Assembly: GCF_002252755.1 (NCBI RefSeq)
Contig: NZ_NHOY01000056.1
Span: 1-57,679 of the forward strand
Length of the DNA stretch: 57,679 bases
DNA from: Halorubrum sp. Hd13
GTDB taxonomy: Archaea; Halobacteriota; Halobacteria; Halobacteriales; Haloferacaceae
Reading direction: 5' to 3'
A program made the position numbers and the translations under genes. Numbering within the stretch: the first letter of the stretch is position 1; each line of letters starts with the position of its first letter. Of the stretch, positions 25,666 to 35,188 are shown piece by piece. The notes under the pieces were generated by a model. That model saw only the letters and a list, made by a program, of their open reading frames with translations. It was not told where the DNA came from and did no database searches.

Positions 25666-27564
25666 GTGAACGCCGCGCCGAGCGAAAGACCGGTGGTACT
25701 GGTCCTCGCTACCGATGCTCACATCTCAGCCGATCTCCCCGACGACGCGACAGCGCGATCCGCAGAGCCGAACGAGGTCGACGAGGAGAGCCTGCGCGAC
25801 GTCGACCTCGCGGTCGTCAGCGACGCCGCCGGGCTCGCTCGCGTCCGCGACGGCCGCGAGTCCCTCCCGGTCGTCGCCCTCGTAGACGACCCGGCCGGTG
25901 ACGTGGCGACGGCCCCGACCGTCGACGCCGTGTCGACGACGACCGCCGACGTGGCGGCGACCGTCCGGTGGCTCCTCGCGCGCGACGGGTCAGTCCGGTC
26001 CGATCCGTCCCGACCGCCCTCGCGGGTCGAGCGACTCAACGCCGGGGCGACGCGACTCGCGTCGGTCCGGTCCGTGGAGGAAACGCACCGGGCCGCGATC
26101 GCCGTCGCGGACGAGGTGTTCCCGCCGCACCACTGCCTCGTCGGCGTGCGCGACGGGAAGTGGATCGAGCCGATCGCGGCCTCGGCCGAGGTTCCGATCG
26201 AGGACTGCAACCGCGTCCGAGTCGGGAGCGGGGCCGCCGGGACCGTCGCGGTGACCGGCGAACCGGTCGTGGAACCGAATCCGAACGCCGAGAGCCCGTA
26301 CGACACGGTTCTCACCCTTCCCGTCGGCGACGACACGGTCTTCCAACTGGTGACGGACGACCCGGACGGGTTCAGCGAGGCCGATCGACGCCTCGCCGGA
26401 CTGCTCGCTTCTCACGTCGAGGAGACCCTCGATCGGATCCGGGCCGACGAGGCGCTCCGGAGCGAGCGCGACCGCCTGCTCGCGCTGTTCTCGAACGTCC
26501 CGGACCCCGCGGTCGCGTACGATTACGTCGACGGCGAACCGGTCGTCCACCGGGTCAACGACGCCTTCGAGGAGACGTTCGGCTACGACGCGGAGGCAGT
26601 CGGGGGCGAGTCCCTCGACGACTACATCGTCCCGGTTGAGGACGGCGCGGTCGAGGAGGCAATCGACCTCAACGAGCGGCTCCAACGCGGCGAGAACGTC
26701 CGGCGAGAGGTGACCCGGAAGACGGCGGACGGACTCCGCCACTTCATCCTGCACGTCATCCCGATCCGGCTCGACGCGGAGAACGCCTCCGGGTACGCGA
26801 TTTACACGGACGTCACGGACCGGCGCGAGCGCGAGGCCACCCTCCGGGAGCAGAACGAGCGGCTCGACGAGTTCGCGAGCATCGTCTCGCACGACCTCCG
26901 GAACCCGCTCGGCGTCGCGCAGGGGTACGTCGAGCTCGCGAGCGACACCGGCGACACGGCTCACCTCCCCAAGGCGGGCGAGGCGCTGGAGCGGATGGGC
27001 GAGCTCGTCGACGACCTGCTCTCGCTGGCCAGACAGGGCCGGTCGGTCGGCGAGACGGAGCGCGCCTCGATCGCGGCGCTCGCGAGAGACGCCTGGGCGA
27101 GCGTCGACACCGGCGGGGCCGAGCTGGTCGTGGAAGGGGACGTGACCCTCGACGCTGACCCCGCCAGAACGCGCGAGCTCTTCGAGAACGTGTTCCGGAA
27201 CAGCGTCGAGCACGGCCCGACTGACGGCCGGGCGGAGCCCGGCGAGAGCGTCGAACTCGGGTCCGCCGGCGGCCGACCGACCACCGTCGACGACGGGTGC
27301 GCTGCGGAGGACCTCACCGTCCGCGTGGGCGAGGCCTCGCCCCGATCGGACGGCGACGGAGGGACCGGGTTCTTCGTCGAGGACGACGGCTGCGGACTCC
27401 CCGAGGAGACGGAGCGCGTGTTCGACACCGGCTTCACGACGGACGAGGACGGGACCGGCCTCGGGCTCGCGATCAGCGAACGTATCGCCGAGGCTCACGG
27501 GTGGGAGGCGCGCGCGGTGACCGGCGAGTCCGGCGGCGCAAGATTCGAGTTCAGAACGTCGTAA
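25666..27564 (+). CDS. sensor histidine kinase (pseudo-receiver, GAF, PAS, HisKA, HATPase)
   Basis: A 632-residue soluble sensor kinase read from GTG 25666. Residues 1-105 resemble a receiver fold ([12 protein letters not shown]...[12 protein letters not shown]...[12 protein letters not shown]) without the usual phosphoacceptor context. Residues about 130-285 form a GAF-like domain, and 290-405 a PAS domain with [21 protein letters not shown]. The HisKA box is [13 protein letters not shown] near residue 410. The HATPase has [14 protein letters not shown] (N box), [13 protein letters not shown] (G1) and [17 protein letters not shown] (G2). There are no membrane helices. The partner regulator is not adjacent. 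The segment between the N and G1 boxes is unusually long and acidic. This architecture is common in haloarchaea. Confidence 0.87.
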   Translation: MNAAPSERPVVLVLATDAHISADLPDDATARSAEPNEVDEESLRDVDLAVVSDAAGLARVRDGRESLPVVALVDDPAGDVATAPTVDAVSTTTADVAATVRWLLARDGSVRSDPSRPPSRVERLNAGATRLASVRSVEETHRAAIAVADEVFPPHHCLVGVRDGKWIEPIAASAEVPIEDCNRVRVGSGAAGTVAVTGEPVVEPNPNAESPYDTVLTLPVGDDTVFQLVTDDPDGFSEADRRLAGLLASHVEETLDRIRADEALRSERDRLLALFSNVPDPAVAYDYVDGEPVVHRVNDAFEETFGYDAEAVGGESLDDYIVPVEDGAVEEAIDLNERLQRGENVRREVTRKTADGLRHFILHVIPIRLDAENASGYAIYTDVTDRREREATLREQNERLDEFASIVSHDLRNPLGVAQGYVELASDTGDTAHLPKAGEALERMGELVDDLLSLARQGRSVGETERASIAALARDAWASVDTGGAELVVEGDVTLDADPARTRELFENVFRNSVEHGPTDGRAEPGESVELGSAGGRPTTVDDGCAAEDLTVRVGEASPRSDGDGGTGFFVEDDGCGLPEETERVFDTGFTTDEDGTGLGLAISERIAEAHGWEARAVTGESGGARFEFRTS

Positions 27565-27672
27565 CCGGGTGCCACGACGCCGGTGCGGGACCGCGGCCGC
27601 GACGCGGGTCGCCCGGCGTCTGCGGCCGCGCGGGTCCGAAACGACCTTAGGCCGCGCGCTCGCCTCTCCGGT

Positions 27673-27951
27673 ATGGTCGAGAACGTCGTCTATCCCGCGT
27701 ACTTCGACGCCGAGCGGTCGCGCTCGGAGGGCCGCCGCGTGCCGGCGGACCTCGCGATCTCCGAGCCCACCGTCGACGAGATCGCTAAGGCGGTCCAGCA
27801 AGTCGGCTACGACGCTGTGATCGAGCGCGACAAGACGTACTCACGCGAGTTCGAGCCGCGGGGCGCGGTCGTCGTGCGCGGCACCGAAGACACCGCGAAG
27901 AACGACCTCGTGCAGGCGGTCGCCGCCTACCTCGGGGTCATCCGCGAGTGA
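27673..27951 (+). CDS. srp19: signal recognition particle 19 kDa protein
   Basis: A 92-residue SRP19. It starts [24 protein letters not shown], the family's VVYPxYFDxxxSRxxGRxVP opening that contacts the SRP RNA tetraloops, and continues [31 protein letters not shown]. It binds 7S RNA and helps SRP54 assembly. The ATG at 27673 is the only start consistent with the family N-terminus. Its stop (27949-27951) lies within a few nucleotides of the gar1 start, so the two RNA-binding proteins are translated from one transcript. Confidence 0.93.
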   Translation: MVENVVYPAYFDAERSRSEGRRVPADLAISEPTVDEIAKAVQQVGYDAVIERDKTYSREFEPRGAVVVRGTEDTAKNDLVQAVAAYLGVIRE

Positions 27952-27953
27952 CG

Positions 27954-28184
27954 ATGCGGCGAGTCGGTACCGTGGTCCGCACCGCCGGGGGGCTCGCGAT
28001 CGCCCGCGGCGACCGCGGCGAGGAGCCGCCGCGGATCGGCTCGGCCGTCGTCGACGAGTCGCTCTCGACGGTCGGCCGCGTCGTCGACGTTTTCGGCCCA
28101 GTCGACCGGCCGTACGTGGCCGTCACCCCGAACGACGGCGACGGGCTCGCGGCGCTCGTCGGCGGGAAGCTGTACGCGCGCTGA
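27954..28184 (+). CDS. gar1: H/ACA ribonucleoprotein subunit Gar1
   Basis: A 76-residue archaeal Gar1, the core H/ACA snoRNP subunit that aids release of pseudouridylated rRNA. It is a small six-strand barrel: MRRVGTVVRTAGGLAIAR, IGSAVVDESLSTVGRVVDVFGPVDRPYVAV, then VGGKLYAR. It lacks the eukaryotic Gly-Arg tails, as expected for archaea. ATG 27954 is preferred; a GTG at 27948 overlapping the srp19 stop is an alternative that would add two residues. It forms an operon with srp19, a pairing seen in several archaea. Confidence 0.88.
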   Translation: MRRVGTVVRTAGGLAIARGDRGEEPPRIGSAVVDESLSTVGRVVDVFGPVDRPYVAVTPNDGDGLAALVGGKLYAR

Positions 28185-28185
28185 C

Positions 28186-28542
28186 TCAATCTCCGGCCGC
28201 TGCCTCCCCGTCCTCGGCTACAGCCTCCCCGTCTCCGGCCGCTGCCTCGTCCTCGCCGACCGTCGCTTCCCCCTCCACGACGTCGAAGTCGGCCAGTGTC
28301 TTCGTCGAGCGGACGAGCCGCTCCGAGACGATCAACTTCTCCGTGCGGTCCAGCCGCGCCCAGTCGAGCTCCGCGGGCGGCGACTCCTCGAACGCGCGGA
28401 ACTGCTGAAACACCGCGTCGTTGACGAACCGCTCGAACGAGCCGCAGTTCGGACACGTCACCGAGAGGTGCGACGTGTCGAACTCCCGGCTCACGGTGTG
28501 ATCCAGACAGTTCAGACAGCGGTACGTCCGATTCCTACTCAT
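28186..28542 (-). CDS. zinc-ribbon protein of unknown function
   Basis: A 118-residue protein. The N-terminal zinc ribbon has CLNCLDHTVSREFD and SVTCPNCGSFERF, two CxxC pairs about 20 residues apart. A helical middle follows (FQQFRAFEESPPAELDW, then LDRTEKLIVSERLVRSTK). The C-terminal 35 residues are an Ala/Asp/Glu/Gly repeat with recurring GDGEA and EDGEA units. ATG 28542 (MSRNRTYRC) is chosen over an ATG 5 codons upstream, because the cysteine motif follows directly. The stop is 1 nt from the gar1 stop, so the genes converge. The family is haloarchaeal, and the function is unknown. Confidence 0.75.
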   Translation of the reverse strand: MSRNRTYRCLNCLDHTVSREFDTSHLSVTCPNCGSFERFVNDAVFQQFRAFEESPPAELDWARLDRTEKLIVSERLVRSTKTLADFDVVEGEATVGEDEAAAGDGEAVAEDGEAAAGD

Positions 28543-28635
28543 ACTGGATATTAACACTGGACGCGGGAATACCTGCGGTTACCGGACGGCTGATCGATCG
28601 GAAAAAACGAAAAGCGGGCGCGAACCGCGACGCCG

Positions 28636-30168
28636 CTAGAACAGCGCCGACGCGGCGGCCTCGGCGGTCTCGATGACCGGGCCGAAGCCGGGTAACAGCA
28701 GCACCGTCGCGACCGCCGCGAAGACGACCGCGGCGTACAGCGCCGTCGGCCGCACGTCGATCGTGTCCAGCGCGGTCGGCGACGCGGGATCGTCGATGAA
28801 CAGCGCCTTCACGACCCGGCTGTAGTAGTACAGCGAGATCACGCTGTTGACGGCGCCGATCGCCGCTAGCCACAGGAAGCCGTTGTCGATGGCTCCCATG
28901 AACAGGAAGTACTTCGAGAAGAACCCGGCGAACGGCGGGAGCCCGGCCAGCGAGAACATGAACACGGCCATCGCCGTCGAGGCGACGGGCGCGCGTTTGG
29001 CCAGCCCGGCGTAGTCCTCGAAGGTCCGGCCGACGCCCCACCGCTCCGCCATCGCGACGAAGAGGAACGCGCCGGTGTTCATGAAGCCGTAGACGAGCAG
29101 GTGCGCCATCGCCGCGCCCATCACGGCGCCGTTACCGCTCCCGTCCGCGGAGAGCGCCGCGACGCCGATGAGCGCGTAGCCGGCGTGGCCGATCGAGGAG
29201 TACGCGAGCATCCGCTTGACTTCCTCTTGGACGGCCGCCGCGAAGTTCCCCAGCGTCATCGTCACAGCCGCCAGGATCCCGAAGGCGAGCACCCAGTTGA
29301 TGTCGGCCGCCAGCGACGCGCCGACCGGGAACGCCTCGGTGAACACGCGGAACGCGACCACGAAGCCGGCCGCCTTCGACGCCGACGAGAGGAACGCGCT
29401 CACGGGTGCTGGCGCGCCCTCGTACGCTTCCGGCGCCCAGAAGTGGAACGGGACGGAAGCGGTCTTGAACGCGACGCCGCCGAGGATCATCACGATCCCG
29501 AGGCCGGCGATCCCGCTTCGGCTGCCGATCCCGTCGGCGTCGGAGGCGATATCGCCGAGGACGCCGGCGACCTCGCCGAGCATCAGCGACCCCGTCGCCG
29601 CGTACACCAGCGAGATGCCGAACAGGAAGATCGCCGAGGAGAGCGCTCCGACGAGGAAGTACTTCAGCCCCGCCTCGACGCTCCCGCGGTTCTGCTTCAG
29701 GAACGCGACGAGCACGTACGACGGCAGCGACACCATCTCCAAGGCGACGAACACGACCGCGAGCGAGTTCGCGACCGCGAGTAGCGACATGCCCGTCGCC
29801 GCGAACAGCGTCAGCGAGTAGAACGTCGCCGGGTTCGGGTGGTCGTGGAAGTAGTCGTGGGCCGCGACGACGACGAGCGACGTCACGGACGCGAAGATGG
29901 CCGTGAAGAACAGCCCAAGCGTGTCCACCTTGACCGCGTCGGCGAACAGCAGGATCGCGCCGCCGGTGTCGCCGCTCCCGGTCCCGGAGGCGACGAACCA
30001 GACCGTCGCGGCCAGCGATGCCAGCGCGCCGAGCGCGCTCACGACCGCCATCGAAGTGTTCGACCGCGTGTCGGGACGGAGCGTGTCGACGAGCAGCAGC
30101 GCGAGTCCGGTGAACCCGAGCAGCAGCACCGGCAGCAACGCCGTCACCTGCGGGAGCGAGTTAACCAT
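28636..30168 (-). CDS. nuoN: NADH-quinone oxidoreductase subunit N
   Basis: A 510-residue integral membrane subunit, about 14 helices, of the antiporter-like family. Conserved positions include EMVSLPSYVLVAFLKQNRGS with the helix-5 glutamate, and KMLAYSSIGHAGYALIG with the lysine and histidine of the proton channel. It is the last gene of the operon. Its start overlaps the nuoM stop by 8 nt, so translation is probably coupled. It forms one of three proton-pumping modules in the membrane arm. Confidence 0.93.
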   Translation of the reverse strand: MVNSLPQVTALLPVLLLGFTGLALLLVDTLRPDTRSNTSMAVVSALGALASLAATVWFVASGTGSGDTGGAILLFADAVKVDTLGLFFTAIFASVTSLVVVAAHDYFHDHPNPATFYSLTLFAATGMSLLAVANSLAVVFVALEMVSLPSYVLVAFLKQNRGSVEAGLKYFLVGALSSAIFLFGISLVYAATGSLMLGEVAGVLGDIASDADGIGSRSGIAGLGIVMILGGVAFKTASVPFHFWAPEAYEGAPAPVSAFLSSASKAAGFVVAFRVFTEAFPVGASLAADINWVLAFGILAAVTMTLGNFAAAVQEEVKRMLAYSSIGHAGYALIGVAALSADGSGNGAVMGAAMAHLLVYGFMNTGAFLFVAMAERWGVGRTFEDYAGLAKRAPVASTAMAVFMFSLAGLPPFAGFFSKYFLFMGAIDNGFLWLAAIGAVNSVISLYYYSRVVKALFIDDPASPTALDTIDVRPTALYAAVVFAAVATVLLLPGFGPVIETAEAAASALF

Positions 30169-31702
30169 CGATGCTCACCCCCTCGACCACGGGAACGGCG
30201 GCGTCACGGATCATCTCGAAGAAGATGTCGGGGGCGACGCCCAGCACGATGATCGCCACCAGCAGGACCGCAAGCGGGGCGACGTCGTGGAACGGCGCGG
30301 GACCGACCTCGTAGTCGGTTGAGAGCTCGAACGGCCCGAATAGCGTGCTCTGCATCGCCGACAACAGGTAGCCGGCGACGATGACGATGCCGAACATCGC
30401 GAGCGCCGTGAACAGCGGCGCGTACGGGAGCGCCGGCGCGGAGAACGACCCCACGAAGATGAAGAACTCACCGGCGAAGCCGGCCATCAGAGGCAGTCCC
30501 ATGTAGCCGAACGCGCCGGCGACGAGGATGCCGACCGTGACCGGCATCCGGTCGGCCATCCCCGCCATGTCGCCGACCATCCGCGTGTGGGTCGCGTTGT
30601 AGACGACGCCGACCGCCATGAACATCAGCCCCGAGATGAGGCCGTGCGCGACCATCTGGAACGTCGCGCCGCCGACGCCGTACTCGGTGAACACGACGAG
30701 CCCGAGGATGACGTACCCCATCGACGAGACGGAGGAGTAGGCGACGATGCGCTTGAGGTCCTTCTGTGCGAGCGCCAGCATCGCACCGTAGATGACGCTG
30801 ATGACGGCGATCGCGGCGATCGGGACCGCGAGCGCGGACGCCTGCTCCGGGAGCATCGTGAAGTTGAACCGGAGCAGCGCGTACGTCCCCATCTTCAGGA
30901 GGACGCCCGCCAGGAGCACCGACACAGGGGTCGGCGCCTCGACGTGGGCGTCCGGCAGCCACGTGTGTACCGGAACGATCGGGACCTTCACCGCGAAGCC
31001 GGCGAACATCGCGAGGAACGCGACCATCGCGATCCGGTCCGGCGAGATGCCGAACCAGGTTCCGAGTCCGCCGTCGGCGATCGCGCCGGTGATCTCCGGG
31101 AGCGCGAACGAGGTCACGGAGTCGCCGAGCGCGAACGTCAGCGACATGAACCCGATGAACATCAGCAGCGACGCCGCGTTCGTGTAGACGAAGAACTTGA
31201 TCGCGGCGTACTTCCGGCGCGGGCCGCCCCAGACGCCGATGAGGAAGTACATCGGGACGAGGACGGCCTCCCAGAAGACGAACCAGAGGAAGAAGTCCAG
31301 CGCCGTGAAGACGCCGAGGAGGTTCGCCTCCATGAACAGCATGAGCCCGTAGAACTGGCTCTGGCGCGAGTCGATCGGCGTCCACGCGCTGACTATCGCC
31401 AGCGGGACGAGGAACGTCGTCAACACGACGAGCGGGAGGCTGATGCCGTCCAGCCCGACGAACCACGAGACCGAGCGGCCGCCGACTTCGAGCCACTCGA
31501 TCTGGGTCTGGTAGGCGATGTCGCCGCCCGTGAGAGCGTTTCCGGAGCCGTTGAACCCGGACCAGAGGTACAGCGATCCCGCGAACGGGATCAGGCTCAG
31601 CGCGAACGCGAGCCGGCCCGCCCACTCGTTCGGCGAGAGGAGGACGACGAGCGCGCTCACGAAGACGACCGCGATGAGCGCTTCGAGTATCACAGGAACC
31701 AC
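30161..31702 (-). CDS. nuoM: NADH-quinone oxidoreductase subunit M
   Basis: A 513-residue antiporter-like membrane subunit. It has FWEAVLVPMYFLIGVWGG (helix-5 glutamate), PVHTWLPDAHVEAPTPVSVLLAGVLLKMG, the family's most conserved block, and KRIVAYSSVSSMGYVILG. These residues form the proton half-channels. The gene overlaps nuoL upstream by 13 nt and nuoN downstream by 8 nt. The length is standard. Confidence 0.94.
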   Translation of the reverse strand: MVPVILEALIAVVFVSALVVLLSPNEWAGRLAFALSLIPFAGSLYLWSGFNGSGNALTGGDIAYQTQIEWLEVGGRSVSWFVGLDGISLPLVVLTTFLVPLAIVSAWTPIDSRQSQFYGLMLFMEANLLGVFTALDFFLWFVFWEAVLVPMYFLIGVWGGPRRKYAAIKFFVYTNAASLLMFIGFMSLTFALGDSVTSFALPEITGAIADGGLGTWFGISPDRIAMVAFLAMFAGFAVKVPIVPVHTWLPDAHVEAPTPVSVLLAGVLLKMGTYALLRFNFTMLPEQASALAVPIAAIAVISVIYGAMLALAQKDLKRIVAYSSVSSMGYVILGLVVFTEYGVGGATFQMVAHGLISGLMFMAVGVVYNATHTRMVGDMAGMADRMPVTVGILVAGAFGYMGLPLMAGFAGEFFIFVGSFSAPALPYAPLFTALAMFGIVIVAGYLLSAMQSTLFGPFELSTDYEVGPAPFHDVAPLAVLLVAIIVLGVAPDIFFEMIRDAAVPVVEGVSIDG

Positions 31703-33732
31703 CCCCCGGTGACGCCGAGCACGAGAATCAGCGCGACCAGCCCCAGCGTGAGCAGCGCGGCGTACTGCGAGACGACGCCGTTCTGCACCTGCCGGATCCG
31801 GTCACCGCCGATGAGACTCACCGAGGAGACGCCGTTGACGACGCCGTCGACGATACCTTGGTCGAAGGTGTCGGCGCCGCCGGCGACGTCCTCGGTGCGA
31901 TACGCGAGCCATACCTGCAGTTCGTCGAGGTAGTAGTTGTTGTACAGCACGTCTTTGATCCCGCCGAGTTTCGCCGTGTGCTCCGTCGGCGACGGAACGT
32001 TGTAGAGCCGCCACGCAACCAGCAGACCGGTCAGCGCCAGTCCGAGCGAGACGGCCGCACCGACGAGCACCGTGGCGACCTCGCCGCCGACGATGTACTC
32101 GCTACTGTACGGTCCGATGTCGCCGTAGTGGTGCGAGGAGAGCCCCTCAATTCCGCCCCAGTCGTTGTCGAGCCAGCGGTGGAGCAGGTCGATCCCCTCC
32201 AGTCCGAGGACCTTCTGGACCGGCACCATGTTAATGAGGCCGGTGACGACCGCGAGCGAGCCGAGGACCGTCAGCGGCCCCTTCACGTTCCATCGGACGG
32301 GTTCGGGGTCGCGCGCGGTGTCGGTGCGGGGCTCGCCGTGGAAGGTCAGGAAGACCATCCGGAACGTGTAGAAGGCGGTGACGGGGACCGCGAGCAGCCC
32401 CATCAGGTAGCCGCCGAACAGCAGCGGCTCGCCCGGCGCGTGGACGAGCGCCTCGTAGAGGATCTCGTCTTTCGACCAGAAGCCGGCGAACGGGAAGATG
32501 CCCGCGAGCGCCAGCGACCCGGCCAGGAAGGTGTAGTAGGTGACGGGCATCTTGTCCTTCAGCCCTCCCATGTCCCACATGTCTTCGTTGTGGTGCATCG
32601 CGATGATCACCGCGCCCGCGCCGAGGAACAGCAGGGCCTTGAAGAACGCGTGGGTGGTCAGGTGGAAGACCGCGGCCACGTAGCCGCCCGCGCCGAGCGC
32701 GAGCATCATGTAGCCGTACTGCGAGATGGTGGAGTACGCGAGGACCTGCTTCAGCTCGTCTTTGACGACGCCCATCGTCGCCGCGAACAGCGCGGTGAAG
32801 CCGCCGATGAAGGCGATGACCGCGAGCGTCGTCGGCGTCAGCGCGTAGAAGCCGTACATCCGCGCGACGAGGTAGACGCCGGCCGCGACCATCGTCGCGG
32901 CGTGGATCAGCGCGGAGACGGGCGTCGGGCCCTCCATCGCGTCGGGGAGCCACGTGTGCAGCGGGAACTGCGCCGACTTCCCGACGACGCCGCCCAGGAC
33001 GAGCAGGCCGACGGCGGTGAGCCACGTCTGCAGGTCGAGTCCGCCGGGAGTCCACGCGACCGAGCCCTCGCCGGCGAGCGCCGCCTCGGCGAGGTGCGGG
33101 AACGACTCCGGCCCGGCGAACTGCGCCGTACCGAACGTTCCGATCACGGCGACGACGCCGACGAGGAAGAAGTAGTCCCCGAAGCGGGTGACGAGGAACG
33201 CCTTCTTCGCCGCCGACGGCGGGCCGGGCTGCCGGAAGTGGAACCCGATGAGCAGGTACGAGCAGAGCCCGACCAGCTCGAAGAACATGAACGCCATCAG
33301 CAGGTTGTCGGCGACGACGAAGCCGAGCATCGACGCCGTGAACAGGCCGAGACCGGCGTAGTATCGGGGGAGCCCCGTCTCGCCCTCGTCGTTCATGTAC
33401 CCGAGCGAGAACACGTGCACGAGCAGCGCGACGAGCGTCACGATGACGAGCATGAGCGCCGACAGCGGGTCGACGAGGATGCCGAAGGAAAGCTCGACGT
33501 CCGTCGGGCCGACCCCGCCGGCGCTCGCCCACGTGTAGATGGTTCGATTCGCCGCCTCGCCCCCCGCGACCGTCGCGAGCACCCACAGCGAGAGCAGGAA
33601 CGAGCCCGCCGTCGCCGCGATGCCGCCGAACGCGCCCCCCTTGGGGAGGTATTTGCCGGCACCGAGCGCGATCAGGAACGAGAAGAACGGGAGGAGTACG
33701 ATCGCCGGAACGTATGAGAACACGTCTATCAT
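31690..33732 (-). CDS. nuoL: NADH-quinone oxidoreductase subunit L
   Basis: A 680-residue membrane subunit, the largest antiporter-like module, with the long amphipathic C-terminal helix expected after residue about 520. Conserved blocks are FFELVGLCSYLLIGFHF (glutamate), KSAQFPLHTWLPDAMEGPTP, and KQVLAYSTISQYGYMMLALG. Spacing to nuoK is 1 nt, and the stop overlaps nuoM. The C-terminal extension (LGGIKDVLYNNYYLDELQVW) is the family's typical tail. Confidence 0.95.
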   Translation of the reverse strand: MIDVFSYVPAIVLLPFFSFLIALGAGKYLPKGGAFGGIAATAGSFLLSLWVLATVAGGEAANRTIYTWASAGGVGPTDVELSFGILVDPLSALMLVIVTLVALLVHVFSLGYMNDEGETGLPRYYAGLGLFTASMLGFVVADNLLMAFMFFELVGLCSYLLIGFHFRQPGPPSAAKKAFLVTRFGDYFFLVGVVAVIGTFGTAQFAGPESFPHLAEAALAGEGSVAWTPGGLDLQTWLTAVGLLVLGGVVGKSAQFPLHTWLPDAMEGPTPVSALIHAATMVAAGVYLVARMYGFYALTPTTLAVIAFIGGFTALFAATMGVVKDELKQVLAYSTISQYGYMMLALGAGGYVAAVFHLTTHAFFKALLFLGAGAVIIAMHHNEDMWDMGGLKDKMPVTYYTFLAGSLALAGIFPFAGFWSKDEILYEALVHAPGEPLLFGGYLMGLLAVPVTAFYTFRMVFLTFHGEPRTDTARDPEPVRWNVKGPLTVLGSLAVVTGLINMVPVQKVLGLEGIDLLHRWLDNDWGGIEGLSSHHYGDIGPYSSEYIVGGEVATVLVGAAVSLGLALTGLLVAWRLYNVPSPTEHTAKLGGIKDVLYNNYYLDELQVWLAYRTEDVAGGADTFDQGIVDGVVNGVSSVSLIGGDRIRQVQNGVVSQYAALLTLGLVALILVLGVTGGWFL

Positions 33733-33733
33733 G

Positions 33734-34054
33734 TTACCACCTCATCTCCGTTGGGACGGTCACGTCAGTGACCCCGAAGTTGCGGTACAGCACGAGGATG
33801 ATGCCGATACCGATTGCGACCTCCGCGGCGGCGAGCGCGATGACGAACAGCGCGAACACCTGTCCCGTGAGGTCGCCGTAGTACAGCGCGAACGCGACGA
33901 AGTTGATGTTCGCCGCGTTCATCATGAGCTCGACGCTCATCAGGAAGTACAGCGCGTCGCGCCGCGTGAGCACGCCGAACAGGCCGATACAGAAGACGGC
34001 GGCCGCGAGCAGCAGGTACCACTCCGGCGGAATCGAGGAGGCGACGGCGGTCAT
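33734..34054 (-). CDS. nuoK: NADH-quinone oxidoreductase subunit K
   Basis: A 106-residue three-helix membrane subunit. It starts MTAVASSIPPEWYLLLAAAV and has FLMSVELMMNAANINFVAFAL, with the two channel glutamate/asparagine positions, and LAAAEVAIGIGIILVLYR. It overlaps the nuoJ2 stop by a single base. The length is normal. Confidence 0.93.
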   Translation of the reverse strand: MTAVASSIPPEWYLLLAAAVFCIGLFGVLTRRDALYFLMSVELMMNAANINFVAFALYYGDLTGQVFALFVIALAAAEVAIGIGIILVLYRNFGVTDVTVPTEMRW

Positions 34055-34413
34055 CAGCGCTCACCTCCGTCGCGGCCGCCGTCGGTAAACGCCTGTCCCA
34101 CGGCGGCGATGATCGAGCCGCCCTCCTCACGTTTCGCCAGGTACACCGCGCCGTCGACGGCGACGTCGAGGGCGACCGCGGCGATCAGGAACGCGGCGAG
34201 GAACCCCTCGGAGGGGATCGTCGCGATGTCGTACTCGCCGAGGTTGAACAGGGCGTACCCGATGTTGTGGACGACGGACGCGTCGGCCGGGAAGCCGGCA
34301 CCCCCTGCGGTGAAGTCCGCCGAGAGCGCCGTCAGGGCCATCGTGACGAAGAGGAGCCCGACCACCGCGGCGGGGACGAGGCGTCCCCCGCGGCCCGAGT
34401 CGTCGTCGCTCAT
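34054..34413 (-). CDS. nuoJ2: NADH-quinone oxidoreductase subunit J, second half
   Basis: A 119-residue protein with two to three hydrophobic helices (VPAAVVGLLFVTMALTALSA, then IPSEGFLAAFLIAAVALDVAVD). It corresponds to the C-terminal half of a standard NuoJ, which is encoded in two ORFs here. The start overlaps the nuoJ1 stop by 4 nt (ATGA), so the halves are probably translated in equal amounts. The split is known in haloarchaea. The C-terminal 20 residues are charged and Gly-rich. Confidence 0.85.
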   Translation of the reverse strand: MSDDDSGRGGRLVPAAVVGLLFVTMALTALSADFTAGGAGFPADASVVHNIGYALFNLGEYDIATIPSEGFLAAFLIAAVALDVAVDGAVYLAKREEGGSIIAAVGQAFTDGGRDGGER

Positions 34414-34676
34414 GCGCTATTCACCTCCGTTTCCGTCTCCGATCGCGTGAGCATCACGCCGAACGTGACTAAGATCAGGACCCCGCCCACGTAGACGAGG
34501 ATCTGCATGGCGGCGATGAACTCCGCCTGCAGCATCACGTAGTGGACCGCGACGCTCGTCAGGGCACCGCCCAGCAGCAGCGCGGCGTGGAACACGTCGC
34601 GCGCTAGGACGACCCCGAGGCCGAACGCCAGCGTGACCGCGGCGAACAGCCCGAACGCGATGGTAGGATAAACCAT
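34410..34676 (-). CDS. nuoJ1: NADH-quinone oxidoreductase subunit J, first half
   Basis: An 88-residue membrane protein (MVYPTIAFGLFAAVTLAFGLG, then ALLLGGALTSVAVHYVMLQAEFIAAMQILVYVGGVLIL). The YVGGVLILVTFGVML helix contains the conserved pi-bulge region of NuoJ. It supplies the first helices of subunit J; the remaining helices are on nuoJ2. A 49-nt gap separates it from nuoI, the largest internal gap in the operon. Confidence 0.9.
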   Translation of the reverse strand: MVYPTIAFGLFAAVTLAFGLGVVLARDVFHAALLLGGALTSVAVHYVMLQAEFIAAMQILVYVGGVLILVTFGVMLTRSETETEVNSA

Positions 34677-34725
34677 TGTGTTTGTCTCCTATGAGAACCC
34701 CTTTGAAGATTTCGAGACGCGCCCG

Positions 34726-35187
34726 CTACTGGTAGTCGACCTCGCCGTCGCCCTCCCCGATCCACGCGCCGCGATCGGGGTTCCGGGACTCCAGCGGGTC
34801 GATTCCCTTGTACCACGGGACGTTCTTGAGCTGTTCTTTGTTGAACACGAAGTCGTCCTTCGTGTCCGCGGTGAACTCGAAGTTCTGCGTCAGCAGGATC
34901 GCGTCGACGGGGCAGACCTCCTCGCAGAGCCGGCAGTAGATGCACTGCCCGATGTGGAGGTTGTACTGCTCCCCGTTACGCTGGTCGTCCTGCACGATCT
35001 GAATCGTGTCGTTCGGGCAGACGTTCTCGCACTGGCGGCACCAGATGCACCGCTCCTGGCTGAACTTGTGGACCCCGCGGAATCGCGGGCTCACCTCGGG
35101 CGCGTCCTCCGGGTATTCCACCGTGAACGTCGTCCCGTCCAGCGCGTGTTTCATCGTCGTCGCCATGGATTTCATGAGTCCGATCAT
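34726..35187 (-). CDS. nuoI: NADH-quinone oxidoreductase subunit I (2x 4Fe-4S)
   Basis: A 153-residue ferredoxin-like subunit with two complete 4Fe-4S motifs, CIWCRQCENVCPNDTIQI and CIYCRLCEEVCPVDAILL. These hold clusters that pass electrons toward NuoB and the quinone. The N-terminal 40 residues form the membrane-attached helix. It sits between nuoH (1-nt gap) and nuoJ1. No nuoE, F or G follows. Confidence 0.95.
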   Translation of the reverse strand: MIGLMKSMATTMKHALDGTTFTVEYPEDAPEVSPRFRGVHKFSQERCIWCRQCENVCPNDTIQIVQDDQRNGEQYNLHIGQCIYCRLCEEVCPVDAILLTQNFEFTADTKDDFVFNKEQLKNVPWYKGIDPLESRNPDRGAWIGEGDGEVDYQ

Positions 35188-35188
35188 G

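Noticed and set aside
34054..34676. NuoJ split read as a frameshift or pseudogene
   Set aside because: The two ORFs overlap by a clean ATGA with good starts, and a split J is normal in haloarchaeal Nuo operons.
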